Positions 1 through 8,398 of a stretch of 12,199 nt of DNA are shown here, in pieces. The notes beneath the pieces were generated by a model. That model saw only the letters and a list, made by a program, of their open reading frames with translations, did no database searches and had not been told where the DNA came from. Position numbers and translations under genes: made by a program. Each line of letters begins with the position of its first letter. Position 1 is the stretch's first letter. The DNA comes from Desulfocapsa sp. (lineage in GTDB: Bacteria; Desulfobacterota; Desulfobulbia; Desulfobulbales; Desulfocapsaceae), in the NCBI GenBank assembly GCA_029942265.1, contig JAOZTO010000030.1:1-12199 (forward strand). Direction: 5' to 3'.

Positions 1-3
1 ACA

Positions 4-1155
4 GTGATACAAAAAATTACTCCATCAACAAATCATCTAGGCGTTCTCATAGGCGGGTCAGGCCTAATTGGAGGTACACTGGGTCATTATTTCAAAACCA
101 TATCAGCTGGTCGTATCGACTTGCGTGCCCCAAGCAGTAAAAAAGTTTCCATTAGAAACTCAGTAGATGTCAAAGATTATTTAAAGCAGTTGCAACCTGA
201 TTTTGTTATCAATACTGCCATAGCCAATATTGGTTCAGATTCGCAACTAGCACTTGAAGTGAACTACATCGGCGCCCTTAATCTTGCACGTGCCGCAGCC
301 GCTCTTAAAATTCCATATATCCATATTAGCTCTGCTGCAACACTGCCAAACGGAGAAAATCTGACCGAAGACGAATGTCTCCCCATCGAGCCAAAACTCA
401 ATAATTACGCAAAATCAAAACTGATGGCCGAAGCAACGCTTAAACATATGCGTGAGACTGTAGGACTCGACTACACCTGTATCCGCTTAGCCATTGTCTA
501 CGGTGAACATGACCACAAAACACAAGGCTTTCATCGCCTCTTCTTTTCCATTGCCGATGAATCCATGCCTGTGCTGTTTACCAAGAAAAACATCATGCAT
601 TCTTATTCAAATGCCAACAAATTCCCCTACTTTGTCCACCATATATTGAATAATCGTGAAGAGTTCAGCGGTGAGACCTATCACTTTGTTGACAAAAAAC
701 CAGTTGAACTCGCTGATCTTATCCTAACCATTAGATCGTATTTGGAGTTAAAAAGTCCAAGAGAAATATATGTTCCATACCCCATGGCAATTTTCGGAAA
801 AAAAACACTTGAGATACTCCTAAAAGGGCTTTCACGTATAGGGATTAACGGGAGACTTCCAGCTGAGTTAATGTTCCTTGAAAGTTTCTACAAAACACAG
901 ACGTTATCTGCTGAAAAACTACACAACTCAAGTTTCGTTGATCCCATGCCCACAGAAACCATTTACACTAAGCTGCCGGAACTCGTGGTCTACTATCTCA
1001 CCCGCTGGACCCACGCGAACATGATATCAACCTTCAGTGAAGCAACTCGCGGCCCTGACACAATGTCACACGATTTCGACAACTCGCCAGTAGATCTGAT
1101 GGAAAGTGTTCATCTCGATTGTATTAAACCGTTTTCAGAAATCAATACCTCCTGA
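4..1155 (+). CDS. NAD(P)-dependent epimerase/dehydratase-like protein (extended SDR family), possibly 5'-partial
   Basis: The protein (383 aa from a GTG at 4) is an SDR of the epimerase/RmlD-like type. An N-terminal Rossmann strand leads to the glycine motif GGSGLIGG (residues 17-24), which binds NAD(P). SSAAT (109-113) supplies the usual catalytic Ser region, and the YxxxK pair is Tyr135-Lys139 in NNYAKSK. RLAIVYGEHD (161-170) matches the post-catalytic strand of sugar-nucleotide epimerases and reductases. The first half is well conserved. The C-terminal half (about 230-383) has no motif I can tie to a substrate, and the last 40 residues look poorly structured. Only three bases precede the GTG, so no ribosome binding site is visible and the true start may lie further left. 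The likely role is reduction or epimerisation of a nucleotide sugar or similar metabolite in the cytoplasm; the substrate is unknown. No terminator is obvious after its stop. Confidence 0.8.
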   Translation: MIQKITPSTNHLGVLIGGSGLIGGTLGHYFKTISAGRIDLRAPSSKKVSIRNSVDVKDYLKQLQPDFVINTAIANIGSDSQLALEVNYIGALNLARAAAALKIPYIHISSAATLPNGENLTEDECLPIEPKLNNYAKSKLMAEATLKHMRETVGLDYTCIRLAIVYGEHDHKTQGFHRLFFSIADESMPVLFTKKNIMHSYSNANKFPYFVHHILNNREEFSGETYHFVDKKPVELADLILTIRSYLELKSPREIYVPYPMAIFGKKTLEILLKGLSRIGINGRLPAELMFLESFYKTQTLSAEKLHNSSFVDPMPTETIYTKLPELVVYYLTRWTHANMISTFSEATRGPDTMSHDFDNSPVDLMESVHLDCIKPFSEINTS

Positions 1156-1208
1156 AAAAACGTTCTTTGCAAAACTTACTAAACATGGCATAGTGCATAA
1201 TTCATCTT

Positions 1209-1337
1209 TGATGGATTCGTAAAAACTCTTCATCTTCTTCGTTACTGCAAATTTCTTATTATTTCAACGTACTCTAGGACGCTGAAATAATAAGAAATTT
1301 CCGTGCCTCGAATATGAAGCTTCTTACGAGTCCATCA
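1209..1337. repeat. 129-bp imperfect palindromic intergenic repeat (MITE/REP-like)
   Basis: The two ends of this block are inverted copies of each other. The left end, from 1209 (TGATGGATTCGTAAA), matches the reverse complement of the right end, whose 1313-1337 reads TGATGGACTCGTAAG on the other strand. About 21 of 24 positions agree with one single-base gap. Inside lies a perfect 18-bp inverted repeat (1249-1266 with 1283-1300). The intervening 12-15 bases pair only partly. Transcribed, the block would fold into one very long hairpin. There is no coding sequence inside except the spurious upstream extension of bamA. The form fits a non-autonomous palindromic repeat dispersed in a genome; copies elsewhere cannot be seen from this window. 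The rest of the 1156-1391 gap shows only weak promoter-like hexamers (TTGCAA at 1167, CATAAT at 1196, 23-base spacing), which I do not call. Confidence 0.75.
1249..1300. repeat. Perfect 18-bp core inverted repeat of the palindromic element
   Basis: The arms at 1249-1266 (AAATTTCTTATTATTTCA) and 1283-1300 are exact reverse complements. After one A/C mismatch the stem resumes with CGT/ACG (1268-1270 with 1279-1281), leaving an 8-base loop (1271-1278). The stem is very AT-rich and has no trailing T-run on either strand, so it does not look like an intrinsic terminator. It is the centre of the larger palindrome. Confidence 0.9.
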
Positions 1338-1349
1338 ATGAATATTCAT
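1338..1349. other. 12-bp perfect palindrome between the repeat and bamA
   Basis: ATGAATATTCAT reads the same on both strands. It sits directly after the large palindrome and 42 bases before the chosen bamA start. It could be an operator half-site pair or simply the boundary of the repeat. There is no evidence for a particular regulator, and AT-rich 12-mers of this kind can occur by chance. Confidence 0.25.
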
Positions 1350-1381
1350 CCCAAACAACCTACTTGCACCCAGAGATACAC

Positions 1382-1385
1382 AGGA
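1382..1385 (+). promoter_or_regulatory. Ribosome binding site deciding the bamA start
   Basis: AGGA lies six bases before the ATG at 1392. The two earlier in-frame ATGs (1314 and 1338) fall in or beside the palindromic repeat and lack a purine-rich element at the right distance. This site favours 1392. Confidence 0.5.
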
Positions 1386-1391
1386 TACCAT

Positions 1392-4091
1392 ATGAACCAT
1401 CGCAATAAAAAATCCCCTTTTTCTACTATTCGTCAAGCTAGCGGTACATCAGGTAAATTTGTATTGGCACTCATTGTGTCAATCGCCATTCTTTTTCCGT
1501 GCTCAGCTTTTGCAGTTGAGCAAAACACCACCTACCTGCCACTCAAAATCAATGGCCCCGGAGACTTGGAAACTGTCACAGCTCAAGCTGACAGTGCGCT
1601 CAGCAATGCGCTCTTTCCCACATCGTTTACCATGATGAAACGGGCGGAAGCCGTATCGCTCATTAATTACTCTGGTAGCTGGCCACCTGCCGAAAAAAGC
1701 TTGAAAAAAATCGCATCAACAACTGATCTTGACTATGTGGCCGCAGGAAGTCTAACCCTTATAGGGGATCAAATAAGTATTGATTACAAAGTATTCGACC
1801 TGCTTTCCCCTACTACACCAAAATTTTTCTATCGCCATGGTAAATCTCTTGAGAACCTTGCCGGTACACTATCAGAAGTAATACGAGAAGTTATTGCATA
1901 CACTGAACGTGATTTTATCATAGCCTCTATTGCTCCAAGCGGAAATGTGCGTATTGATTCAGGTGCAATATCCCGCAAGATCAATTCCAAAGCGGGTGAT
2001 TTTTATAATCCAAAAGCTCTTCGGGAAGATCTAAAGGCCATTTTCAAAATGGGTTATTTTGAAAATGTGCGCATTGAGATGGAAGAGAGTGAAGATGGCA
2101 AGATTGTTTCATTTGTCGTGACCGAAAAACCTCTCATTCAAAGCATTAAATATTCTGGTCTTGATGCCTTCACAAAAGAGGAAGTGGAAGAAATTGCAAA
2201 TATTGGAATTAACACCATCATAAACTCAAACAAAATCAATAGCAGTGTTGCCGCCATCAAAGGTCTCTATAAATCAAAAGGATATTACAACACTGCGGTG
2301 ACAGCCCAGCTCAGTTATCCTGATGCTGAACACGCCGAACTACGCTATGTCGTAGAAGAAGGCGAAAAAATATATATCAAAGAAATCAGTTTTATCGGCA
2401 ACAAAAACTATTCAAGCGGTGACCTTGAAGATGTTATTGAGTCCAGTGAGAAGGGATGGCTATCCTGGCTCACCGAAGGCGGCTTGATGAAACAGGAAAT
2501 GCTTGCTCAGGACATTGCACGACTTGGCTCCTTTTACAACAACCAGGGATTTCTTGAAGTAAAAATTGGCGAACCAAAAGTCGTTCAGGAGGATGAATGG
2601 CTCTACATCACCTTCACCATTGACGAAGGCCCCAGATACAGGGTGGGTACTCTCACATTTACAGGTGATCTGATCGAAGATGCCCAGCAATTACGTGCTA
2701 GAACCTCCATCCAAAAAGAAAAATTTATTAATCGTCAGGTGCTTCGGGAAGACATACTAAAACTGACTGATTTATACTCTGAACATGGCTTTGCCTTTGC
2801 AGACATTCGACCTAAAACAGAACGATCTAAAACAGGGAATAGGGTTGATGTTATTATTAATATAGACAAAGGCGACTTAGTCTATATCCAACGTATCGCA
2901 ATTACAGGAAACAGCAGAACACGAGACAATGTAATCAGGCGTGAATTACAGATTGCAGAGGGAGGTGTTTTTGATTCAAAAGCACTCAGAATCAGCACCC
3001 AGCGCCTACAACGGCTTGAGTTCTTCGAAGAAGTAAACATTGTGCCAGAACCGGCACTTGACCCATCAAAGATGAATGTTACCGTTAAAATCAAAGAGAA
3101 AAGCACTGGACAGTTCAGTATCGGTGCAGGATACAGTTCTGTTGATTCATTTATGCTTATGGGTGAAATTTCTGAAAACAACTTCTTAGGCACTGGTGAC
3201 AGACTCTCACTCGCTGCTAACCTCAGCGGAAAGTCCAGCCGATTCAATCTTGGATACACAAATCCCCATTTTCGTGATTCTCAACTCTCTGTCGGGGCGG
3301 ATCTTTTTAACTGGTTCCGTGAATTTGATGACTACGACAAAGATTCCAAGGGTGCTGCTCTTCGTTTCGGCTATCCTATTTTTGAAAGATGGCGTGGATA
3401 CGGCAGTTACAGTTACACTGATACAATACTCTCAGATGTATCACCTAACGCTTCCCAGATCATTATTGATTCCATGGATATTCGCTTGACCAGTGCTGTG
3501 AAATTTGGAATGATTCGCGACACACGGGATCGTAGAACCGGTGCAAGAAGTGGCTCTGAAAATTCAATCAGTATTAAATATGCAGGTGGCGCACTAGGCG
3601 GTGATGCCGAATTCACAAAGGTTGAGGGATTCTCTAGCTGGTACTTCCCTCTCCCCTGGACAACAGTCTTTCATGTTAAAGGAGCAGCTGGTCAGGTTTG
3701 GGAAAATGAGCCAGGAAAACTTCCGGTATACGAGCGCTTTTTCTTAGGTGGAATCAACACTATCCGTGGTTTTGAATATGGTAAAGCAAGTCCCATCGAT
3801 CCTGCTACCGGTAACCGTATCGGTGGTGATAAGATGTGGTACACCAACGTTGAATATATATTTCCTCTGCTGACCGAAGCTGGAGTTCGTGGTGCTGTTT
3901 TCTTTGATGCTGGTAAAGTTACCGCTGACGAAGAAGACTGGAACCTTGATAGTTACAACAAATCTGTCGGCATTGAACTACGCTGGCTTTCACCCATGGG
4001 GCCACTGCGTCTAGTCTGGGGTTACAATCTTGACCCTACGCCTGATGAAGACCAATATGTATGGGATTTTTCCATGGGCGGCTCTTTCTAA
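1392..4091 (+). CDS. bamA: Outer membrane protein assembly factor BamA (with extra N-terminal periplasmic domain)
   Basis: BamA is the core of the outer-membrane BAM complex and folds beta-barrel proteins into the membrane. From the ATG at 1392 the product is 899 aa, longer than the roughly 800 aa of enterobacterial BamA. Residues 1-41 form a signal peptide with a long basic n-region and cleavage near SAFA-V. Residues about 42-178 are an additional domain not found in E. coli BamA. Five POTRA domains follow (about 178-246, 247-326, 327-414, 415-495, 496-570), several with the typical G-(F/Y) turn, for example KGYYN and HGFAF. The 16-stranded barrel occupies about 571-899, with the lid motif IRGF at 791-794, FFDAGK near 837, and a C-terminal Phe as the assembly signal. 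In-frame ATGs at 1314 and 1338 would put repeat-derived sequence ahead of the signal peptide, so I reject them. A strong terminator follows 31 bases after the stop. Confidence 0.95.
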   Translation: MNHRNKKSPFSTIRQASGTSGKFVLALIVSIAILFPCSAFAVEQNTTYLPLKINGPGDLETVTAQADSALSNALFPTSFTMMKRAEAVSLINYSGSWPPAEKSLKKIASTTDLDYVAAGSLTLIGDQISIDYKVFDLLSPTTPKFFYRHGKSLENLAGTLSEVIREVIAYTERDFIIASIAPSGNVRIDSGAISRKINSKAGDFYNPKALREDLKAIFKMGYFENVRIEMEESEDGKIVSFVVTEKPLIQSIKYSGLDAFTKEEVEEIANIGINTIINSNKINSSVAAIKGLYKSKGYYNTAVTAQLSYPDAEHAELRYVVEEGEKIYIKEISFIGNKNYSSGDLEDVIESSEKGWLSWLTEGGLMKQEMLAQDIARLGSFYNNQGFLEVKIGEPKVVQEDEWLYITFTIDEGPRYRVGTLTFTGDLIEDAQQLRARTSIQKEKFINRQVLREDILKLTDLYSEHGFAFADIRPKTERSKTGNRVDVIINIDKGDLVYIQRIAITGNSRTRDNVIRRELQIAEGGVFDSKALRISTQRLQRLEFFEEVNIVPEPALDPSKMNVTVKIKEKSTGQFSIGAGYSSVDSFMLMGEISENNFLGTGDRLSLAANLSGKSSRFNLGYTNPHFRDSQLSVGADLFNWFREFDDYDKDSKGAALRFGYPIFERWRGYGSYSYTDTILSDVSPNASQIIIDSMDIRLTSAVKFGMIRDTRDRRTGARSGSENSISIKYAGGALGGDAEFTKVEGFSSWYFPLPWTTVFHVKGAAGQVWENEPGKLPVYERFFLGGINTIRGFEYGKASPIDPATGNRIGGDKMWYTNVEYIFPLLTEAGVRGAVFFDAGKVTADEEDWNLDSYNKSVGIELRWLSPMGPLRLVWGYNLDPTPDEDQYVWDFSMGGSF

Positions 4092-4122
4092 CCTCTCTTC
4101 TTCATAACAATTCTTTCTCTTA

Positions 4123-4157
4123 CCGGCTGTATGATTATCATACAGCCGGCATTTTTT
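4123..4157 (+). terminator. Intrinsic terminator after bamA
   Basis: A perfect 12-bp stem (4123-4134 with 4138-4149, arm CCGGCTGTATGA) closes on a three-base loop. It is followed by CA and a run of six T. This is a textbook Rho-independent terminator for the plus strand. It ends only five bases before the ATG chosen for mfd, so it may also act as an attenuator for mfd. Confidence 0.85.
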
Positions 4158-4162
4158 ATCCC

Positions 4163-7100
4163 ATGTCTACTCCATTTTCAATAAGTCATATTCACGCCGG
4201 AACACGCACTGCAATCTCTTCGCTTCGCGGCAGCTCAAAGGCACTTCTTGCAGCCATGCAGGCAGATCTTCAACCTTGTTGTTGCATCGTTCCCGATGAA
4301 GATATGGTGGCACAGGCAGAAGAAGACATAAAACTCTTCACCAGCCTCCCTGTCTTCACCTATCCGGGGTACGAGATTCCACCTTATACTCCGCTTTCAC
4401 CTGACTCACTCACTACCGCTGCACGTCTTTCAACACTGTACAGACTCCATGAAACCCCTTCCTCTTTTGTACTTGTAGTTTCTGCTGAAGCCTTAATGCG
4501 TCGAACGCTTCCTGACAAAATTCTCTTTGATCATGCAGAACTTCTGCTGACAGGTGAAGAATGTGACAGAAGCGGACTCCTTTCAAAACTCGATGATCTT
4601 GGCTACGAACAGGTCAATCTGGTGCAGGGTGTGGGGGATTATTCGGTTAGAGGTGGCATAGTTGATATTTTTCCACCTTCTTTCCTCACTGGAAAAACAG
4701 TACATAAGACACCGCTTCGGCTTGATTTTTTTGGCGATACCATTGAATCGCTAAGGGGATTTAATCCTATCAGCCAACGCTCTGTGTCAAATCTTGATGA
4801 GGCTATTATCCTTCCTGCTAGTGATATATGTGCGCCCACTGTTGCAGGAACCCAAATGAAAGAAATTCTGGCGGGATTTGACACAGCTGCCAAGCAACAT
4901 AACTGGAACACTGACGAAAGCACACGACTTCGCAGCCGTATTGCAGATGGGTTACGCTTTGCCGGTATGGAATTTTTCCTCCCTCTTTTTTATCCAGGAA
5001 AGAAACAGAGCAGCACCTTGTATGATTTTTTACCAAAAAACACCTGTCTGATTCATTTCGCCCCCGAAATGGAAAAACAGGCACGGAGTATGGTTCAGGA
5101 AAGGATCAGTACTAACTTTGAAGAAGCCAAAAGCACTGAAACACCAGCCTTAGAGCCAGAACAAATTTTCATCCCAACGGCTGAAACAGAAAAATACATG
5201 GCGGCATTTGCTGAAATCCTCTGTACATCATTTAGTGATTCACAACAGGTTCACTCGCTAAGTAGCACAAACCACCAAGTGCTCAAACAGGAAATCAGCG
5301 TACAACGAAAACAACGTGGTCTTATTGCACCACTCTCGGATCAGATAACTCTCTGGCAGAACCTTGGCGAACCTGTCATACTCTGTTGTCGTTCCCCTCG
5401 ACAGACAAAAACACTTGCCGAACTCCTCGAAAAACATCAGCATACACCTGAACTCCTGGAAACTCCCATTACGTTCAACAGTTTTCCACATTCCCTCAAC
5501 CCAGACATTCTCTATCTTTGTGACCACCCGATAACCACTGGTTTTTCAACAACAAGTCCTGCCATTCACTTTCTTTCTGAAAGCGAGCTATTTGGGGAAA
5601 TGCGTATTGGAAAACGGCGAAAGACAGAAAAAAAACATGAGGAGTCGATCAAGTTTTCAGAGCTTCATCATGGTGATATTGTTGTGCATCGTGACCATGG
5701 TCTCGGACAATATCTTGGTATAGTAACACTCACCATGCAGAATGTTCTAAATGACTATATGCTGCTCGAATACAGAGATGGCGATAAACTCTATCTCCCT
5801 GTTGATCGACTCAACCTTATCAGCCATTATGAAGGACTCTCAGACAAAGCACCACGCACCGACAAACTTGGCACCGGATCATGGCGCGCGACCAAGAACA
5901 AAGTCAAAGAAGAAGTGTGGAAGGTAGCGGAAGAACTCCTTGAAATTTATGCTCGTCGTGAGCTACGTCAGGGAAGACGATTTTCTGCACCAGGCGAACT
6001 GTTTCACGAACTTGAAGAATCATTCCCTTATGATGAAACAATAGGGCAAGACAAAGCCATTACGGATGTGATTGAAGATCTCACGTCAGATAAACCAATG
6101 GATCGACTCGTTTGTGGAGATGTGGGCTATGGCAAGACTGAAGTTGCAATTCGTGCAGCTTTTAAGGTTGTTGAGGATGGACTTCAGGTGGCGATTCTCG
6201 TTCCCACAACAGTACTTGCAGAACAGCATTTAAAAACGTTTAGAGAACGAATGCAGGGGTTTCCAGTAACCACTGAATGTATCAACCGCTTTCGTAGTCC
6301 TGCCCAGCAAAAAGAAATAGTAAAAAATCTGGCCAATGGAAACATTGACATCATCATTGGAACACATCGGCTCCTTTCAAAGGATATACAGTACAAAAAT
6401 CTTGGTTTGCTCATTATTGATGAGGAGCATCGCTTTGGAGTTAGTCATAAAGAAAAAATCAAACAGATAAAATCTGAAGTTGATATTCTTACACTCACAG
6501 CAACTCCCATCCCAAGAACATTGCAGATGTCTCTGCTATCCATCCGCGATCTCTCTGTTATTTCAAGCCCTCCAGAACATCGCAGACCGGTAAAAACATT
6601 TGTTGCTCGCTACGATGATCTCGTAATAAAAGAGGCTATCCTCAAAGAGATGCGACGAAAAGGCCAGATATTCTTTGTCCACAACCGGGTTAAATCTATT
6701 TATAAGATGGCGGCTACCATCCAAAATCTCGTCCCTGAAGCACGAATTGCAGTGGCCCATGGACAGATGAGCGGCAAAGAACTTGAAGGGATCATGGTAC
6801 AATTTGTAAACCGGGAAATTGATGTTCTGATTTCCACAACCATCATTGAATCAGGGCTTGATATACCATCGGCCAACACAATTATCATTAATCGTGCAGA
6901 TGCACTAGGTCTTGCCGGTATTTATCAGCTACGGGGTCGTGTTGGAAGATCCTCGGCGCAGGCATTTGCGTATTTACTGGTACCATCCCTTGACAGTCTT
7001 AGTAAAGATTCCAAAGATCGCCTGCGTGCGCTTATGGAATGCAATGAACTCGGCGGCGGATTCAAACTTGCCATGAGTGATCTACAGATTCGTGGCGGCG

Positions 7101-7708
7101 GAAATCTACTTGGGGTATCACAGTCTGGCCATATTGCGGCCATCGGCTATGATCTGTATCTTGATCTCCTCCAGCAAACTGTTGCAGATATGAAAGCTCG
7201 TGTTGCTACAAATGATGGCGAAATACCAGCTGTGGATCTCCCTGAAACTGAAATCAACCTTCAACTCTCAGCATACATTCCAGAGCATTACATCCAGGAT
7301 ATAAGTCAGCGTTATATGGCATATCGCAGAATTTCAGCACTCTCAACTGCAACGCCTAAACTCTATGATGATCTGATGGAAGAACTTGGTGACCGTTACG
7401 GAAAAATCCCCAAAGAAACCATCAATCTTTTTAAGATTGTGGCTCTCAAAAAGGAACTGGCCGAAATTGGAGTGTCTAAACTTGAAAAAGGAAAAGATTC
7501 CTTTGTGTTCACCTTTACTGACAATACTCCACTAGATCCTGCAAAAATTCTTCTCTATCTGCAAAAAGGGAGCAAACAAAGAAATAAACCTGCACGGCGC
7601 CTGACTCCCGATGGAAGACTCATCATTCCAGCAGTCTTTGATTCTCCCGAACGGTTGTTTACTATGTTGCAGAAGCGAATAACTGAACTAAACCATCTGA
7701 CACATTAA
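4163..7708 (+). CDS. mfd: Transcription-repair coupling factor Mfd
   Basis: Mfd is the SF2 translocase that pushes RNA polymerase stalled at DNA damage off the template and recruits UvrA. From the ATG at 4163 it has 1181 aa, close to the usual 1150. Residues 1 to about 350 are the UvrB-like N-terminal module (YPGYEIPPYTPLSPD near 67-81). The CarD-like RNA polymerase interaction domain is at about 498-556 (HGDIVVHRDHGLGQYLG). The helicase core has Walker A GDVGYGKT (652-659), DEEH (753-756), TATPIPRTL (779-787), STTIIESGLDIP (about 891-902) and the arginine-finger motif QLRGRVGR (922-929). The TRCF C-terminal domain follows. The frame stays open upstream to 4061, but that stretch runs through the bamA stop and the terminator and has no family resemblance. 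The chosen ATG has no Shine-Dalgarno; only a T-rich stretch precedes it. Confidence 0.95.
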   Translation: MSTPFSISHIHAGTRTAISSLRGSSKALLAAMQADLQPCCCIVPDEDMVAQAEEDIKLFTSLPVFTYPGYEIPPYTPLSPDSLTTAARLSTLYRLHETPSSFVLVVSAEALMRRTLPDKILFDHAELLLTGEECDRSGLLSKLDDLGYEQVNLVQGVGDYSVRGGIVDIFPPSFLTGKTVHKTPLRLDFFGDTIESLRGFNPISQRSVSNLDEAIILPASDICAPTVAGTQMKEILAGFDTAAKQHNWNTDESTRLRSRIADGLRFAGMEFFLPLFYPGKKQSSTLYDFLPKNTCLIHFAPEMEKQARSMVQERISTNFEEAKSTETPALEPEQIFIPTAETEKYMAAFAEILCTSFSDSQQVHSLSSTNHQVLKQEISVQRKQRGLIAPLSDQITLWQNLGEPVILCCRSPRQTKTLAELLEKHQHTPELLETPITFNSFPHSLNPDILYLCDHPITTGFSTTSPAIHFLSESELFGEMRIGKRRKTEKKHEESIKFSELHHGDIVVHRDHGLGQYLGIVTLTMQNVLNDYMLLEYRDGDKLYLPVDRLNLISHYEGLSDKAPRTDKLGTGSWRATKNKVKEEVWKVAEELLEIYARRELRQGRRFSAPGELFHELEESFPYDETIGQDKAITDVIEDLTSDKPMDRLVCGDVGYGKTEVAIRAAFKVVEDGLQVAILVPTTVLAEQHLKTFRERMQGFPVTTECINRFRSPAQQKEIVKNLANGNIDIIIGTHRLLSKDIQYKNLGLLIIDEEHRFGVSHKEKIKQIKSEVDILTLTATPIPRTLQMSLLSIRDLSVISSPPEHRRPVKTFVARYDDLVIKEAILKEMRRKGQIFFVHNRVKSIYKMAATIQNLVPEARIAVAHGQMSGKELEGIMVQFVNREIDVLISTTIIESGLDIPSANTIIINRADALGLAGIYQLRGRVGRSSAQAFAYLLVPSLDSLSKDSKDRLRALMECNELGGGFKLAMSDLQIRGGGNLLGVSQSGHIAAIGYDLYLDLLQQTVADMKARVATNDGEIPAVDLPETEINLQLSAYIPEHYIQDISQRYMAYRRISALSTATPKLYDDLMEELGDRYGKIPKETINLFKIVALKKELAEIGVSKLEKGKDSFVFTFTDNTPLDPAKILLYLQKGSKQRNKPARRLTPDGRLIIPAVFDSPERLFTMLQKRITELNHLTH

Positions 7709-7723
7709 CCAACGAGACTGCCT

Positions 7724-8398
7724 ATGCCATGCCCACAGACTCCTCCTAATTTTTCATGGTCAGAAATTGACACTATCCTGCTTGATATGGATGGTACATT
7801 GCTGGATAAATACTTTGATGACCATTTCTGGGAAGAATACGTTCCACAAATATTTGCAAGGACGCATAAACTTTCGCCAAAAGATGCTAAAACAGCACTC
7901 ATGGAACGTTATCGTAAAGTGGAAAGTACCCTGCAATGGTGCGACCTTGATTATTGGTCTGAACAACTCGGACTCAATATACCACAAATGAAATGTGACA
8001 TTGATCATTTGATCAAAATACATCCATATGTTATTACTTTCTTGGAATATGTCAAAAGTATCAATAAACATGTGTGTTTGGTAACCAATGCTCACCCCAA
8101 AACACTTAACATCAAAATGCACAAGACAGGGATTGCACATCACTTTGACAGTATTGTCTGCGCTGAAGAAATCGGCTGTGCAAAAGAACAGCCCGAATTT
8201 TGGCAGAAACTTGAGGATCACCTTCAGTACGACAAACAACGGACACTGCTTGCTGATGATACTGCTAAGGTACTGCATTCCGCCAACCAGTACGGTATGG
8301 GTTTTCTTGTCTTTGTGGCTCGGCCAAGTTCAAAAAATGGCGTCGTTTTTTCTCCTGACTACCCGTCAATTACCTATTTCAATGAATTGATTCATTGA
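7724..8398 (+). CDS. yrfG: HAD-superfamily GMP/IMP nucleotidase-like phosphatase
   Basis: The 224-aa protein is a HAD hydrolase closely resembling E. coli YrfG (222 aa), a cytoplasmic phosphatase acting on GMP and IMP. HAD motif I is DMDGT (21-25, nucleophile Asp21 and acid/base Asp23). Motif II is the Thr of LVTNAH (Thr121). Motif III is Lys154 in CAKEQ, and motif IV is the Asp pair in LADDT (178-179). The helical cap includes LDYWSEQLGL (75-84), a stretch I recall as nearly identical in YrfG, and the segment D-x-x-FW near 33-36 also matches. A weak GAGA lies six bases before the ATG, 15 bases after the mfd stop, so it is probably co-transcribed with mfd. A role in purine nucleotide turnover is inferred from the resemblance; the exact substrate could differ. 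Confidence 0.82.
   Translation: MPCPQTPPNFSWSEIDTILLDMDGTLLDKYFDDHFWEEYVPQIFARTHKLSPKDAKTALMERYRKVESTLQWCDLDYWSEQLGLNIPQMKCDIDHLIKIHPYVITFLEYVKSINKHVCLVTNAHPKTLNIKMHKTGIAHHFDSIVCAEEIGCAKEQPEFWQKLEDHLQYDKQRTLLADDTAKVLHSANQYGMGFLVFVARPSSKNGVVFSPDYPSITYFNELIH

Noticed and set aside
1167..1201. Possible promoter for bamA (TTGCAA and CATAAT)
   Set aside because: The spacing of 23 bases is well outside the usual 16-18, and both hexamers are common by chance in AT-rich DNA.
2882..3259. 125-codon minus-strand open frame inside bamA
   Set aside because: It lies within the conserved POTRA5/barrel coding region of BamA and shows no domain of its own; it is a shadow frame.
4061..4162. 34-codon upstream extension of the mfd frame
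   Set aside because: It overlaps the end of bamA and runs through the terminator stem. The residues do not resemble the Mfd N-terminus, and the frame is open probably by chance.
7760..8278. 172-codon open frame on the minus strand opposite the nucleotidase gene
   Set aside because: It is fully antisense to a gene with intact HAD motifs, its product has no recognisable motif and is rich in F/C/H as expected from reversed codons, and no ribosome binding site precedes it.
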